Shown piece by piece: positions 1 to 8,154 of a stretch of 64,000 bases of DNA. Origin of the DNA: Neoaquamicrobium microcysteis. GTDB lineage: Bacteria > Pseudomonadota > Alphaproteobacteria > Rhizobiales > Rhizobiaceae. The notes under the pieces are model-generated. The model saw nothing but the letters and a program-made list of their open reading frames with translations. It had not been told where the DNA came from and searched no databases. The stretch spans positions 1 to 64,000 of the forward strand of contig NZ_VSZS01000059.1 of NCBI RefSeq assembly GCF_008180155.1. The letters run 5' to 3'. Made by a program: the position numbers and the translations under genes. Within the stretch, counting starts at the first letter, position 1. Each line of letters starts with the position of its first letter.

Positions 1-33
1 CTGTCCCTCCTGCGTTCAATGCAGAAGGGAAAT

Positions 34-110
34 AGGTGGCCGGATTTTACTCCGCCCGCGGCCGGACTATCCCGCCGCTACCGTGGCCGGTTTTTGCACC
101 GCCGCTCTCA
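34..110. mobile_element. IS21-type element end remnant (left copy of window-flanking repeat)
   Basis: A 77-bp segment that recurs at 63914-63990 in the same orientation, with 68 of 77 positions identical by eye. It begins AGGTGGCCGGATTTTAC and includes a stretch around 65-86 that is identical in both copies. The right-hand copy lies next to an IS21 istA relic, which is why I call this an IS21-family end. It abuts a permease gene that has lost its 5' part, so the element or a rearrangement at it probably caused that truncation. Bases 1-33 hold nothing I can name and may belong to the same element. Confidence 0.55.
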
Positions 111-626
111 GTTTGCGCCGCCGGATTTGCCCTGATCTACCGGGCGGTCTATTCGCCTTTCGGACGTGTCCTAAAGGCCATAAAGGGCAACGATGCCCGG
201 GCAACTTCGCTCGGCTACAACACCGACGCCTTCAAGCTGCTGGCTTTCACGTTGTCGGCCGGTCTGGCCGGAACCGCCGGAAGCCTTAAGGCCCTGGTAT
301 TTCAACTCGCTTCCCTGACCGACCTGTTCTATATGACATCCGGGAATGTTCTGCTCATGGTCTTGATCGGCGGCATCGGCACCATATGGGGACCGATCGT
401 TGGCGCAACGATCTTCGTCTCTGCAGAGCAGTACCTTGCACATACGGGATCCTGGGTCCTGATATTGCAAGGCATCGTTTTCATCTTCTGCGTATTGGCG
501 TTCCGCAAAGGCGTCGTGGGCACGTATCTGGAATGGCGCGGCAATCGCCGGGCGCGGTCGTCATACGCGGTCAGGCGGGATTTTGGTCGGGTTGAAGTTC
601 CGAAGAAGGAAGGCAAACCCTCGTAG
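111..626 (+). pseudogene. 5'-truncated LivM-type branched-chain ABC permease
   Basis: The translation from about base 111 matches the C-terminal half of LivM-family permeases. It has the cytoplasmic-loop signature SPFGRVLKAIKGNDARA followed by LGYNTDAFKLLAF, then hydrophobic segments ending in VLLMVLIGGIGTIWGPIVGA, and the usual basic tail. A full LivM has about 300-350 residues; only about 170 remain. The missing N-terminal half carries several membrane spans, so the product should not form a working channel. The reading frame runs upstream into the IS21-like end sequence at 34-110, so the ATG at 36 is an accident of the junction. The rest of the operon would lie to the left, outside the window. 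Confidence 0.8.
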
Positions 627-811
627 AGCGATCCGTTCTCATTCCGGCGCCCAGAACCGTCATCACCGACGTACGAAAAGCCGGCGGCAGGCGGGTGGGC
701 CGGCATGGCAGATAGGTCGGTGCCCTGCCTTCTTGGATCAGCAGTCCAAGTTTGGGCGCCAGAGCCACGGCGGCTCACTTAAAGCCAAAAATTCTACCCG
801 AGGGACATACG

Positions 812-828
812 GGCGATCTCCGATCGCC
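812..828 (-). terminator. possible weak terminator after the acyl-CoA dehydrogenase gene
   Basis: A perfect 7-bp stem GGCGATC/GATCGCC with a 3-base loop lies just past the stop codon of the minus-strand gene ending at 839. A run of five T on the minus strand follows about 20 bases later rather than directly, so termination strength is doubtful. The 627-838 stretch contains no other feature that I can identify. Confidence 0.25.
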
Positions 829-838
829 GGCTGGCTGC

Positions 839-2017
839 CTATTCAGCCGCCGCGGGTGTGCGGATCGGATGTTTGTGTGCGAACAAGCGGCGGGCGATGA
901 TCGTCTTCATGATCTCGATCGACCCGCCCGCGATCTTGATGATGCGGGCGTCGGCATAGGCGCGCGCGATCGGGTATTCCCACATGTAGCCCCACCCGCC
1001 GAACAGTTGCAGGCATTCGTCGGCGGCCTTGCAGTGAAGATTGGCGGTAAACATCTTGGCCATCGCCGCTTCGACCGGATCGAGCTTGCCCTGCATGAAG
1101 AGGTCGATGCACTTGTCGGTGAAGACGCGCGCCACCGTCGCTTCCGTCTCCAGTTCGGCGAGCTTGAACTGGGTGTTCTGGAAATCGGCGATCGTCTTGC
1201 CGAACGCCTTGCGCTCGGACGTATAGTCGACCGTCCATCCGATGATCGTCTCGGTGACGAGCGCGGATCGGATCGCCTGCGCCAGCCGCTCCTGCGCCAG
1301 CTTGGTCATCATGTGGGCGAAGCCGCGCCCCTCCTGGCCGAGCAGGTTGGTGGCCGGTACGCGGACATTGTCGAAGAACAGCTCCGAGGTGTCCTGCGCG
1401 TGCATGCCCAGCTTTTCGAGGTTCTTGCCGCGCCGGAATCCTTCGCGGTCGCCTTCGACAAGAAACAGCGTGATGCCTTTCGCGCCGGCCTGGCTGTCGG
1501 TCTTGGTCGCGAGCACGAGGATGTCGCACAACTGGCCGTTGGAGATGAACACCTTCTGGCCGCTGATGACATAGTCGTCGCCGTCGCGCGTGGCGCGCGT
1601 GCGGATCGCCTTCAGGTCGCTGCCGGCGTGCGGCTCCGTCATGCCGAGCGAGCCGATCGCCTCGCCGCTGACCATCCTGGGAAGCCAGGTGCGCTTCTGC
1701 TCCTCGGTGCCGAAGGAGAGGATGTAGGAAGCCACGAGGTCTGTATGGATCAGGAAGCCGGGACCGCTCGCCCCGGCGCGCCACAATTCCTCGAACACCA
1801 CGACGTCGAACAGGTAATCGAGGCCGAGCCCGCCATACTCTTCCGGCACCGTGCAGCACAGCAGGCCCTCGGCGCCGGCCTTCAGCCACAGTTCGCGCGG
1901 GACGACGCCGTCCTTTTCCCATTGCGCGTGGAAAGGCACGATCTCTCGCTCCACGAAACGGCGCACGGATTCCCGAAAGATGTTGTGTTCCTCGCGGAAC
2001 AGCGTGCGCTCAATCAT
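839..2017 (-). CDS. acyl-CoA dehydrogenase, long-chain (LCAD) type
   Basis: FAD-dependent enzyme that introduces a 2,3-trans double bond into an acyl-CoA and passes electrons to ETF (EtfBA is encoded at 21.8-23.5 kb). At 392 residues it has normal family length. Visible motifs are MTEPHAGSD near residue 126, ISNGQ near 158, RKAFGK near 269 and QLFGGWGYMWEYPIARAY near the C-terminus. The usual loop glutamate (YEGT in medium- and short-chain enzymes) is replaced by AGGS. The alternative catalytic glutamate of the LCAD/isovaleryl group is present in QERL (E243), so the enzyme should be active and of that subtype. It is the last gene of the ring-opening cluster but is separated from it by 81 bp that contain an operator-like motif, so it may have its own promoter. 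Substrate unknown. Confidence 0.9.
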   Translation of the reverse strand: MIERTLFREEHNIFRESVRRFVEREIVPFHAQWEKDGVVPRELWLKAGAEGLLCCTVPEEYGGLGLDYLFDVVVFEELWRAGASGPGFLIHTDLVASYILSFGTEEQKRTWLPRMVSGEAIGSLGMTEPHAGSDLKAIRTRATRDGDDYVISGQKVFISNGQLCDILVLATKTDSQAGAKGITLFLVEGDREGFRRGKNLEKLGMHAQDTSELFFDNVRVPATNLLGQEGRGFAHMMTKLAQERLAQAIRSALVTETIIGWTVDYTSERKAFGKTIADFQNTQFKLAELETEATVARVFTDKCIDLFMQGKLDPVEAAMAKMFTANLHCKAADECLQLFGGWGYMWEYPIARAYADARIIKIAGGSIEIMKTIIARRLFAHKHPIRTPAAAE

Positions 2018-2081
2018 GCCAAAGCTTTCTCAATGCGGATATCAGCTAACAATGCACTGGCGTACTAATACCATTCGCCCA

Positions 2082-2095
2082 TATCGTACGCAAGT
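2082..2095 (-). promoter_or_regulatory. module 1 operator-like site upstream of acyl-CoA dehydrogenase
   Basis: Reads ACTTGCGTACGATA on the minus strand, identical over all 14 bases to the site at 5454-5467. It lies 65 bp before the start of the gene at 2017. See the related sites at 17132-17160, 19820-19833 and 19858-19871. The palindromic core CGTACG and its placement at promoters suggest a TetR- or GntR-like repressor; none for this module is in the window. Confidence 0.6.
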
Positions 2096-2098
2096 TTA

Positions 2099-3349
2099 TC
2101 ATCGCTGCCAGAACCGACCTGTCCACCGGCCCCAGCTCTCTTCCAGCATCGGCCGATGAGCGGGGGCCGCGACGGCGATCAGCGCCTCGGCGCGCTCATG
2201 ATGGGACTTGAGCCGCAGGTCGGCCGCCCCGTGCTCGGTCACCACGACGTCGATGTCGAAGCGGTTCAACGAGACCGGTGCGGGATTGGCTCCGGTCGGC
2301 ACGATGCGGCTCGTCCGTCCGCCGTCGGCCGTGGACGGCAGAACGATGATGCGTATCGCGTCATTGGCGCGTCCAGCGGAAGCGAAGTCCGATGCGCCGC
2401 CCGGTCCGGACATCAGACCGGCGGCCTGATGCTCGGCGAACCCGTTTGCAAGCAGGTCGATTTCCACCACGGAATTGATCGTGACGAATCGCTGGAGTGT
2501 CGTGATCACTTTCGGCGAGTGCGTGAAGACCGCCGGCCTGAACCGGAAACGGTCGTCGGCGACCGCTTCGTAGAGCCGTGCCGTGCCGATTGCCACCCCG
2601 GTCGTGATCGACAGGCCCGGCGCGATGGCGCCTGCTTCCAGCAGATCGACGACCGCGTCGCCGATCAGGCCGGAGTGGATTCTCAGGTTCCTGTGATCCG
2701 CAAGGCCGCGTAGCGCCGCGTCCGGGACGCGGCCGAGCCCGGTCTGTATCGTGGCCCTGTCCGGGACGATTGCGGCCACATGCCGGCCGATCGCCTCGGT
2801 GACCGCGTCCGGCGCGCCGGTTTGCGATGTCGGAAGATCCTGCTCACCTTCGACCACCGCGGTGAGTTCCTCCCATGGTATCCCGGCATAGCCCCTCGTC
2901 TCAGGGAGCCGCGGGTTGACGTGCGCGATCCTGATCGGGATTCTCTTCCAGAAATCCGGCACGAAATCCGCGACCGGGCCGACGCCGCACAGCCCGTTCT
3001 CGTCGGGAGGCGACACCATGAACAGCGCGGCCGAGATCGGCGTGGCGTAGAGGTGCCGGATGATCTCCCGATAGTTGAAGGGAAGGAATTCCGTCGCGTC
3101 GGGCCGCCGCCGCAGTTCGGGCGTCAGGAAGAAGGTCTTCGCCCGGCGTCGGTCCTGAACCAGATAATCCAGCCTGTTCAGGCCGGGAACGAAGATGCCG
3201 GTGAAGGTCATCGGCCCGAGCCGGTCCCCGGCGGCGACGATGCCGTCGCGCAGCAGGGCCGACTCCGCAGAGCATGCCTGAAGCCAGGTCAGGCCGCCTG
3301 GCGGCAGCACCTCCGCGAGCCGGTCGGGCCGGATGATCTTCGGAGCCAC
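2099..3349 (-). CDS. acetyl-CoA hydrolase / family I CoA-transferase-like protein
   Basis: About 416 residues, matching the acetyl-CoA hydrolase / 4-hydroxybutyrate CoA-transferase family. It probably moves CoA between organic acids or hydrolyses a CoA thioester made by the ring-opening steps. Signatures are IQTGLGRVPDAAL, then IHSGLIGDAVVDLLEAGAI, the INSVVEIDL segment, and the strongly conserved C-terminal VVTEHGAADLR. As I recall the family, a catalytic glutamate occupies the residue after HS or HT (HSEM/HTEM); here it is glycine (HSGL), so the enzyme may not use the usual glutamyl-CoA mechanism. The reading frame is open further upstream through badI, but homology starts at a GTG at 3349, four bases after the badI stop, which I take as the start. 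It is in one operon with badI. Confidence 0.8.
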   Translation of the reverse strand: MAPKIIRPDRLAEVLPPGGLTWLQACSAESALLRDGIVAAGDRLGPMTFTGIFVPGLNRLDYLVQDRRRAKTFFLTPELRRRPDATEFLPFNYREIIRHLYATPISAALFMVSPPDENGLCGVGPVADFVPDFWKRIPIRIAHVNPRLPETRGYAGIPWEELTAVVEGEQDLPTSQTGAPDAVTEAIGRHVAAIVPDRATIQTGLGRVPDAALRGLADHRNLRIHSGLIGDAVVDLLEAGAIAPGLSITTGVAIGTARLYEAVADDRFRFRPAVFTHSPKVITTLQRFVTINSVVEIDLLANGFAEHQAAGLMSGPGGASDFASAGRANDAIRIIVLPSTADGGRTSRIVPTGANPAPVSLNRFDIDVVVTEHGAADLRLKSHHERAEALIAVAAPAHRPMLEESWGRWTGRFWQR

Positions 3350-3353
3350 AAGA

Positions 3354-4148
3354 CTACTCGACGAACTTGTGGAAGTCCGGCTTGCGCTTTTCGTTGAAGG
3401 CGTTGACGCCTTCCTTCGATTCCGGCGTCGCGTAGTAGAGCTTGACCGCATGCAGCGCCATGTTGCTGATGCCGCGGATGGCGTCGGAATCGGCGTTGAA
3501 GGAGCGCTTGAGAAAGGCGAGCGCGGTGGGGGACCGTTCGCCGAGCTTCGTTGTCCAGTCCTCCACTGCCGCGTCGAGCTCGGCCAGCGGCACGACCTTG
3601 TTGACGAGGCCCATCGCCAGCGCTTCCTGGGCCGTGTAGCGCTCGTTGAGGTACCAGATCTCGCGGGCGCGCTTGTCGCCGACATGGCGGGCGAGGAAGG
3701 CCGTGCCCCAGCCGGCATCGAAGGAGCCGACCTTGGGCCCGACCTGGCCGAACTGGGCGGAATCGGCCGCGATGGTCAGATCGCACAGTGTGGCGAGCAC
3801 GTTGCCGCCGCCGATCGCGAAGCCGTTGACGCGAGCGATCACCGGCTTCGGGATGTCGCGGATGATGCCCTGCAACTCCTCGATCGGCAGGCCGACCACG
3901 CCGCGCCCGTCATAGTTGCCGTCATGCGCCGACTGGTCGCCGCCGGTGCAGAACGCCTTGTCGCCCGCGCCGGTCAGCACGACGCTCGATACCTCCCCGT
4001 CGTTGGCGGCGATCTGGAACGCCTGGATCAGTTCCTCGACGGTGCGTCCGCGAAAGGCGTTGTAGACCTTGGGACGGTTGATGGTGATCCATGCGGCGCG
4101 GCCGCGAACCTCGTAGATGACATCCTCAAAGGCGGGTGTGGTCGTCAT
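3354..4148 (-). CDS. badI: BadI-like 2-ketocyclohexanecarboxyl-CoA hydrolase (ring opening)
   Basis: A 264-residue crotonase-family protein very like BadI of Rhodopseudomonas, which hydrolyses 2-ketocyclohexane-1-carboxyl-CoA to pimelyl-CoA. The diagnostic stretch is FCTGGDQSAHDGNYDGRG, followed by VVGLPIEELQ, FAIGGGNVLATLCDLT and GQVGPKVGSFDAGWGTAFLA. The related MenB (naphthoyl-CoA synthase) has a different sequence after GGDQ, and no menaquinone genes are nearby. The ATG at 4148 has a good ribosome-binding site (GGAGG) and overlaps the stop of the upstream thioesterase gene by ATGA, which implies translational coupling. It sits between a BadH-like dehydrogenase and a CoA-transferase, as expected for alicyclic acid catabolism. 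The true substrate may be a substituted ring. Confidence 0.85.
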   Translation of the reverse strand: MTTTPAFEDVIYEVRGRAAWITINRPKVYNAFRGRTVEELIQAFQIAANDGEVSSVVLTGAGDKAFCTGGDQSAHDGNYDGRGVVGLPIEELQGIIRDIPKPVIARVNGFAIGGGNVLATLCDLTIAADSAQFGQVGPKVGSFDAGWGTAFLARHVGDKRAREIWYLNERYTAQEALAMGLVNKVVPLAELDAAVEDWTTKLGERSPTALAFLKRSFNADSDAIRGISNMALHAVKLYYATPESKEGVNAFNEKRKPDFHKFVE

Positions 4149-4645
4149 GATTTTTCCTCCAGGGATTCGAAGAAGCCAGCCAGCGTCGATCCGGGATAGA
4201 TCGATTTCGGCCCGATCTTGTAGACGCAGCTTGACCGGAACACCGGCCTGTCTGCGACCGCTCCGACGGTCTGCGTGAAGAGCAGGTTGCGGGTCGCCTT
4301 CAGCAGCGACGTGTCCGCCTGCAACCAATTGCCGCTGACGATCGGCTCGAGGTAGTCGATGCTCATGCTGATCGTCGGCGTCAGATGGTCGGGCACTCCG
4401 CCCTCGCGCTGCGCCACATAGGCCTGCATGTCGGCGAAACACGCGACCACCCCGCCATGCAGTGTCTGGTGCGGGTTCAGCAATCTTGGCTTGATGCGCA
4501 TGCCGAGCGCGAGCTTTCCGTCACGAACACGGCCGTAGATCGCGCCGATGAACAAATTGAAGCCACCACCGATCGGAATGCGATGGAAACCCGGCGGCGG
4601 ATCATCGGCGATGTCCTGCGCTATCAGCTCGGCGATCGGATCCAT
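4145..4645 (-). CDS. PaaI-type hotdog-fold acyl-CoA thioesterase
   Basis: A 166-residue hotdog protein with the family signature NPHQTLHGGVVACFADMQA (about residues 75-93), in which HGG and the following Asp shape the thioesterase active site, and a second conserved strand SMSIDYLEPI. PaaI-like enzymes hydrolyse stalled or dead-end CoA thioesters to release CoA. It lies between badH (gap of 2 bp) and badI (4-bp ATGA overlap), so it belongs to the ring-opening operon. A role in relieving CoA trapping during ring cleavage is inferred. The start at 4645 is chosen because an upstream extension would run into badH. Confidence 0.8.
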   Translation of the reverse strand: MDPIAELIAQDIADDPPPGFHRIPIGGGFNLFIGAIYGRVRDGKLALGMRIKPRLLNPHQTLHGGVVACFADMQAYVAQREGGVPDHLTPTISMSIDYLEPIVSGNWLQADTSLLKATRNLLFTQTVGAVADRPVFRSSCVYKIGPKSIYPGSTLAGFFESLEEKS

Positions 4646-4647
4646 CG

Positions 4648-5406
4648 TCAGATCATGTTCATGCCGCCGGAGACCGAGATCGTCTGCCCGGTGATGAAAT
4701 TGCCGTCCTCCGATGCAAGAAAGGCGACGATGCCGGCATAGTCCTCCGGCTCGCCCATGCGCTTGAGCGGAATGCCGCGCACCATGGCGTCCTTCCACTT
4801 GACCGCATCATCGCCCGTGCCGAGGACCGACGCCATCATCGGCGTGTTGGTCGGCCCCGGACATACGGCGTTGAGCAGCACCCCCTTGCGCGCCAGCTCG
4901 CGCGCCACCGACTTGGTGAAGGCGATCAGGCCGCCCTTGCAGGCCGAGTAGACCGCCTCGTCGCTAGTGCCGACGCGGGCGGCATCGGATGCGATGTTGA
5001 CGACGCGGCCGCCGCCGCGCTCCACCATGCCGGGGCACACCGCATGGTGCGTGTTCAGCGGCCCGTAGAGGTTGATGTTGATGATCCTGTCCCACAGCGC
5101 GCGGTCGGTCTTGAGGAACGGCATCGGCTTGTCCCAGCCGGCATTGTTGACCAGCAGCCAGATGTCGCCGAAATCCTGCGTCACCTGCGCGACGGCCGCG
5201 TCGACGGCTTCGCGATCGCCGACATCGACGCCATAGACCTTGACCGCGCCGCCCTTCGCCTCGGCGGCGGTTTCCTCCGCGGTGTCGGGCTTCAGGTCGA
5301 AGATCGCGACATTGCAGCCTTCCTCCGCGAGCCTGAGCGTGATCGCCCGTCCGATGCCCTGGCCGCCGCCCGTCACGATGGCGGTCTTTCCCTTCAGTCC
5401 ACGCAA
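4648..5406 (-). CDS. badH: BadH-like 2-hydroxycyclohexanecarboxyl-CoA dehydrogenase (SDR)
   Basis: A 252-residue short-chain dehydrogenase. It has the NAD-binding motif TGGGQGIG, the NNAGWDKP segment, and the catalytic Ser/Tyr/Lys in NIASDAARVGTSDEAVYSACKGG (YxxxK). The stretch around NNAGWD and NIASDAARVG resembles R. palustris BadH, which oxidises 2-hydroxycyclohexanecarboxyl-CoA to the 2-keto compound used by BadI. I choose the TTG at 5406 as the start: it follows a GGGAGG ribosome-binding site by 8 bases and gives LRGLKGKTAIVTGGG, aligned with the BadH N-terminus. A GTG at 5424 is in frame but lies upstream of that site. It is the first gene of the operon running down to 2099. The promoter region with an operator-like site lies at 5407-5512. 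Confidence 0.8.
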   Translation of the reverse strand: MRGLKGKTAIVTGGGQGIGRAITLRLAEEGCNVAIFDLKPDTAEETAAEAKGGAVKVYGVDVGDREAVDAAVAQVTQDFGDIWLLVNNAGWDKPMPFLKTDRALWDRIININLYGPLNTHHAVCPGMVERGGGRVVNIASDAARVGTSDEAVYSACKGGLIAFTKSVARELARKGVLLNAVCPGPTNTPMMASVLGTGDDAVKWKDAMVRGIPLKRMGEPEDYAGIVAFLASEDGNFITGQTISVSGGMNMI

Positions 5407-5453
5407 TTTTTCATCCTCCCACACGTCCAGGACGGCGCTCCTGAAAACAATAT

Positions 5454-5467
5454 ACTTGCGTACGATA
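5454..5467 (+). promoter_or_regulatory. module 1 operator-like site in divergent badH / HMG-CoA synthase-like promoter
   Basis: ACTTGCGTACGATA, the same 14 bases as the site at 2082-2095 (opposite strand). It sits in the 106-bp space between the divergent genes starting at 5406 (minus) and 5513 (plus), so one bound protein could control both operons. Confidence 0.6.
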
Positions 5468-5512
5468 CACCTGCAAGCTATTTATCGGCGATCGGGAGGA
5501 ACGACCGGAAAG

Positions 5513-6946
5513 ATGGCTCAGCGATATGTAAGGAGCGTCGGCGCTTATCTGCCGCTGTTGCGGCTCGACCGCAAGGCAGCTTCAGGAGCGTTCGGCTGGT
5601 CGGGGCTGGCGATGCCCCGCAGCGGCCGCCGAAGCGTGGCGGCCTGGGACGAGGACGCCTTGACCATGGCGGTGGAAGCCGGGCGCACGGCGCTTGCTGG
5701 CCATCATGCTGACAGCGTCGTCTTCGCCTCGACCTCAGCTCCCTTCCGCGAAAGGCTGCAAGCCAATCTTCTGTGCGAGGCGCTCGGCCTGCCGCGCGAT
5801 GTCTCTGTGTCAGATGTGGCGGGCTCGCGGCGTTGCGGCGTCTCGGCGCTGCGTCAGGCTCTGCTGAACGGCGGCGGCGACGCTCTGGTCGCTGCCGGGG
5901 AGCGGCGCGCGACGATGCCCGGCAGCGCCTTCCAACTCACCTGGGGAGACGGCGCCGCGGCGGCGCTCATTGGCGACGACGGCTGCGCGCGGCTGCTGGG
6001 AAGCGCCTGCATCAATGTCGACTTCGTCGATGTCTACGTCTCTGACGAACGGCCCCTGCCATATGCGTCGGAGGAACGCTTCGTGCGCGAGGAAGCGATC
6101 GCGCTGGCCTTCGTTCCCGCCATCGAGGCGGCCTGCGCGAACGCTGGCGTTTCCGCCGCCGAGATCGCGCTCGCGGTTGTGCATGAGCCTGTCGGAGGCG
6201 TCTACAAGGGCCTTGCCGCCGTGGCGGGATTGAAGGCGCCGAACCTGTGCGACGACATCACCGCCGCGGCCGGAGACCTCGGTGCCGCGCACGCGCTGTT
6301 CGGGCTGGCGCTCGCCCTGGAGCGCGGCAAGCCCGGCGACCGCATCCTCGTCGCGGGCTTCGGCAGCGGCTGCGACGCGCTCGTCCTCGAAATGACCGCG
6401 CCCTGTGACGGGTCGGCTTCGGCGGAAACATCGCTTCGCGAAGGCGCCGCGCTCACGAACATCACCCGCTTCCTGTCGCTCGCCGGCTCGCTCGACCTCG
6501 ACTGGGGGCCGCGATCCGAACTCGACCAGAAGACCGCCGCCTCCGTCCTCGCCCGTCACGGTCGCGACATGCACGGCTTCATCGGCGGCCGCGACGCACG
6601 CGGAAACGTCCAGTTCCCGAAGACGCTGATTCCCGTCTCGCCGCTGGCGGACGGACCGGAGCCGCTGGCGGACGTGCGTCTGGCCGACCTCGAGGCCAGC
6701 ATCGTCTCCGTCACCGCTGACCGGCTCAACTTCACCCCGGACCCTCCGTTCCATTTCGGGCTCGTCCAGTTCGACAACGGGGCGCGGGTTTCGATGGAGT
6801 TTCGGGACATCGAGGGAGCGACACCGCAGGTCGGCGACAGGGTCCGGATGCGCTTCCGCGTCAAGTCGATCGACCGCAAGCGCGGTTTCCGCACCTACTT
6901 CTGGAAGGCCGCCCCTCTTGAGCGGCCGAAACTGGAGGAAGGCTGA
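5513..6946 (+). CDS. HMG-CoA synthase-like protein fused to a C-terminal DUF35 OB-fold domain
   Basis: 477 residues. The N-terminal 330 or so resemble KAS III/HMG-CoA synthase folds: SDVAGSRRCGVSALRQAL at the nucleophile region, then TWGDGAAAALIGDD. The C-terminal part (about 335-477) is a DUF35/OB-fold domain, recognisable by GNVQFPK and later FTPDPPFHFGLVQFDNG. In its relatives this domain begins with a zinc ribbon (CxxCGTVQFP...C..C); here the cysteines are absent (RDARGNVQFPKTLIP), so metal binding is probably lost. Cys in RRCGVSAL does not align well with the HMG-CoA synthase nucleophile. The next gene is a thiolase, overlapping by one base (TGATG), which recalls the thiolase/DUF35 aldol-lyase pairs of steroid side-chain breakdown. 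A claisen or retro-aldol role is inferred, not shown. Confidence 0.75.
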   Translation: MAQRYVRSVGAYLPLLRLDRKAASGAFGWSGLAMPRSGRRSVAAWDEDALTMAVEAGRTALAGHHADSVVFASTSAPFRERLQANLLCEALGLPRDVSVSDVAGSRRCGVSALRQALLNGGGDALVAAGERRATMPGSAFQLTWGDGAAAALIGDDGCARLLGSACINVDFVDVYVSDERPLPYASEERFVREEAIALAFVPAIEAACANAGVSAAEIALAVVHEPVGGVYKGLAAVAGLKAPNLCDDITAAAGDLGAAHALFGLALALERGKPGDRILVAGFGSGCDALVLEMTAPCDGSASAETSLREGAALTNITRFLSLAGSLDLDWGPRSELDQKTAASVLARHGRDMHGFIGGRDARGNVQFPKTLIPVSPLADGPEPLADVRLADLEASIVSVTADRLNFTPDPPFHFGLVQFDNGARVSMEFRDIEGATPQVGDRVRMRFRVKSIDRKRGFRTYFWKAAPLERPKLEEG

Positions 6947-8145
6947 TGGCTTCCGGCATCCGCGACCGCGTCGTCATCGCCGGCATGGGCTGCACCGAAT
7001 TCGGCGAGCGTTGGGACAAGGGTCCCGAGGCGCTGATGGTCGAGGCCTTCGAGGAGGCGCTGGCCGATGCGGGCATCGGGCGCGGCGACATCGAGGCGGC
7101 CTGGCTGGGCGTCGCGCTCGACGACATGAATGTCGGCAATTCGGCGCTGCCGCTCGCCACCGCGCTGCGCCTCAGGAACATCCCCGTCACCCGTGTCGAG
7201 AACATGTGCGCCACGGGCACGGAGGCGCTGCGCGCCGCTACCTATGCGGTCGCGGCCGGGGCCTGCGACGTGGCGCTGGCGCTCGGCGTCGAGAAGCTGA
7301 AGGACACCGGCTACGGCGGTCTGCCCCTGCGCACCAAGGGGCTCGCCAACGATCTGTGGATGCCCTACGGCTCCGCGCCGGGCACCTTCGCCCAGCTTGC
7401 CGGGGCCTATACGGCGAAGCACGGCGTCGAGGCGGGCGACCTCAAGCGCGCCATGGCGCATGTCTCATGGAAGAGCCACCAGAACGGGGCGCTGAATCCT
7501 AAGGCGCATCTGCGCAAACCCGTATCGATGGAGACGATCCTCAACGCGCCGCTGATCGCCGACCCGCTCGGCCTGTTCGACTGCTGCGGGGTGTCGGACG
7601 GCGCGGCCTGCGCCATCGTCACCACGCCAGACATCGCCCGCGGGCTCGGCAAGGACGCGCTGGTGAGCGTCAAGGCGATCCAGCTCTCCGCCAGCAACGG
7701 CTGGGAAAGCCAGTACGGCGAATGGGACGGCTCCTATGTCCGAAACACGCGCGAGGCGGCGCGGCGCGCCTATGCGGAAGCCGGCGTTTCCGATCCGCGC
7801 GCCGAGATCGGCATGACCGAGGTGCATGACTGCTTCTCGGTGACGGAACTGGTGACGATGGAGGATCTGGGCCTGTCCGACGAGGGCAGGGCGGTCTTCG
7901 ACATCCTCGACGGAAGGTTCGATCGCGACGGCGCAATCCCTTGCCAGATCGATGGCGGGCTGAAGTGCTTCGGCCATCCCGTCGGGGCGTCCGGCCTGCG
8001 CATGGCCTACGAGGTCTACGGCCAGCTTCTCGGTCGCGCCGGAGAGCGCCAGCGGGACCGTATCAATCTCGGCCTCACCCACAATCTCGGCGGCGCGCCG
8101 GCCAACAGCGTGTCGGCGGTCTCGATCTTCGGCAGGCTCGAATAG
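6946..8145 (+). CDS. thiolase-superfamily acetyl-CoA acetyltransferase (SCP2-type)
   Basis: A 399-residue thiolase of the lipid-transfer/SCP2-type group. Visible catalytic elements are the nucleophilic cysteine in ENMCATGTEALRAA (about residue 87), the HDCF box (about 295) and GHPVGASG with the catalytic His (about 345). The last loop reads THNLGGAPANS and lacks the second cysteine (CxG) of classical thiolases, as is common in this subgroup. It would cleave a 3-ketoacyl-CoA with CoA. Its start overlaps the stop of the DUF35 fusion gene by one base, so the two products are probably made together and may form a complex. Confidence 0.85.
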   Translation: MASGIRDRVVIAGMGCTEFGERWDKGPEALMVEAFEEALADAGIGRGDIEAAWLGVALDDMNVGNSALPLATALRLRNIPVTRVENMCATGTEALRAATYAVAAGACDVALALGVEKLKDTGYGGLPLRTKGLANDLWMPYGSAPGTFAQLAGAYTAKHGVEAGDLKRAMAHVSWKSHQNGALNPKAHLRKPVSMETILNAPLIADPLGLFDCCGVSDGAACAIVTTPDIARGLGKDALVSVKAIQLSASNGWESQYGEWDGSYVRNTREAARRAYAEAGVSDPRAEIGMTEVHDCFSVTELVTMEDLGLSDEGRAVFDILDGRFDRDGAIPCQIDGGLKCFGHPVGASGLRMAYEVYGQLLGRAGERQRDRINLGLTHNLGGAPANSVSAVSIFGRLE

Positions 8146-8154
8146 GAGAGAACC

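Noticed and set aside
3350-3718. N-terminal extension of the CoA-transferase frame through badI
   Set aside because: The extra residues are an out-of-frame reading of badI, Ser/Arg-rich and unlike the family; homology begins at the GTG at 3349.
3354-4148. MenB (naphthoyl-CoA synthase) as the identity of the badI gene
   Set aside because: The segment after GGDQ (SAHDGNYDGRG) is BadI-like, no menaquinone genes are near, and a BadH-like gene is in the same operon.
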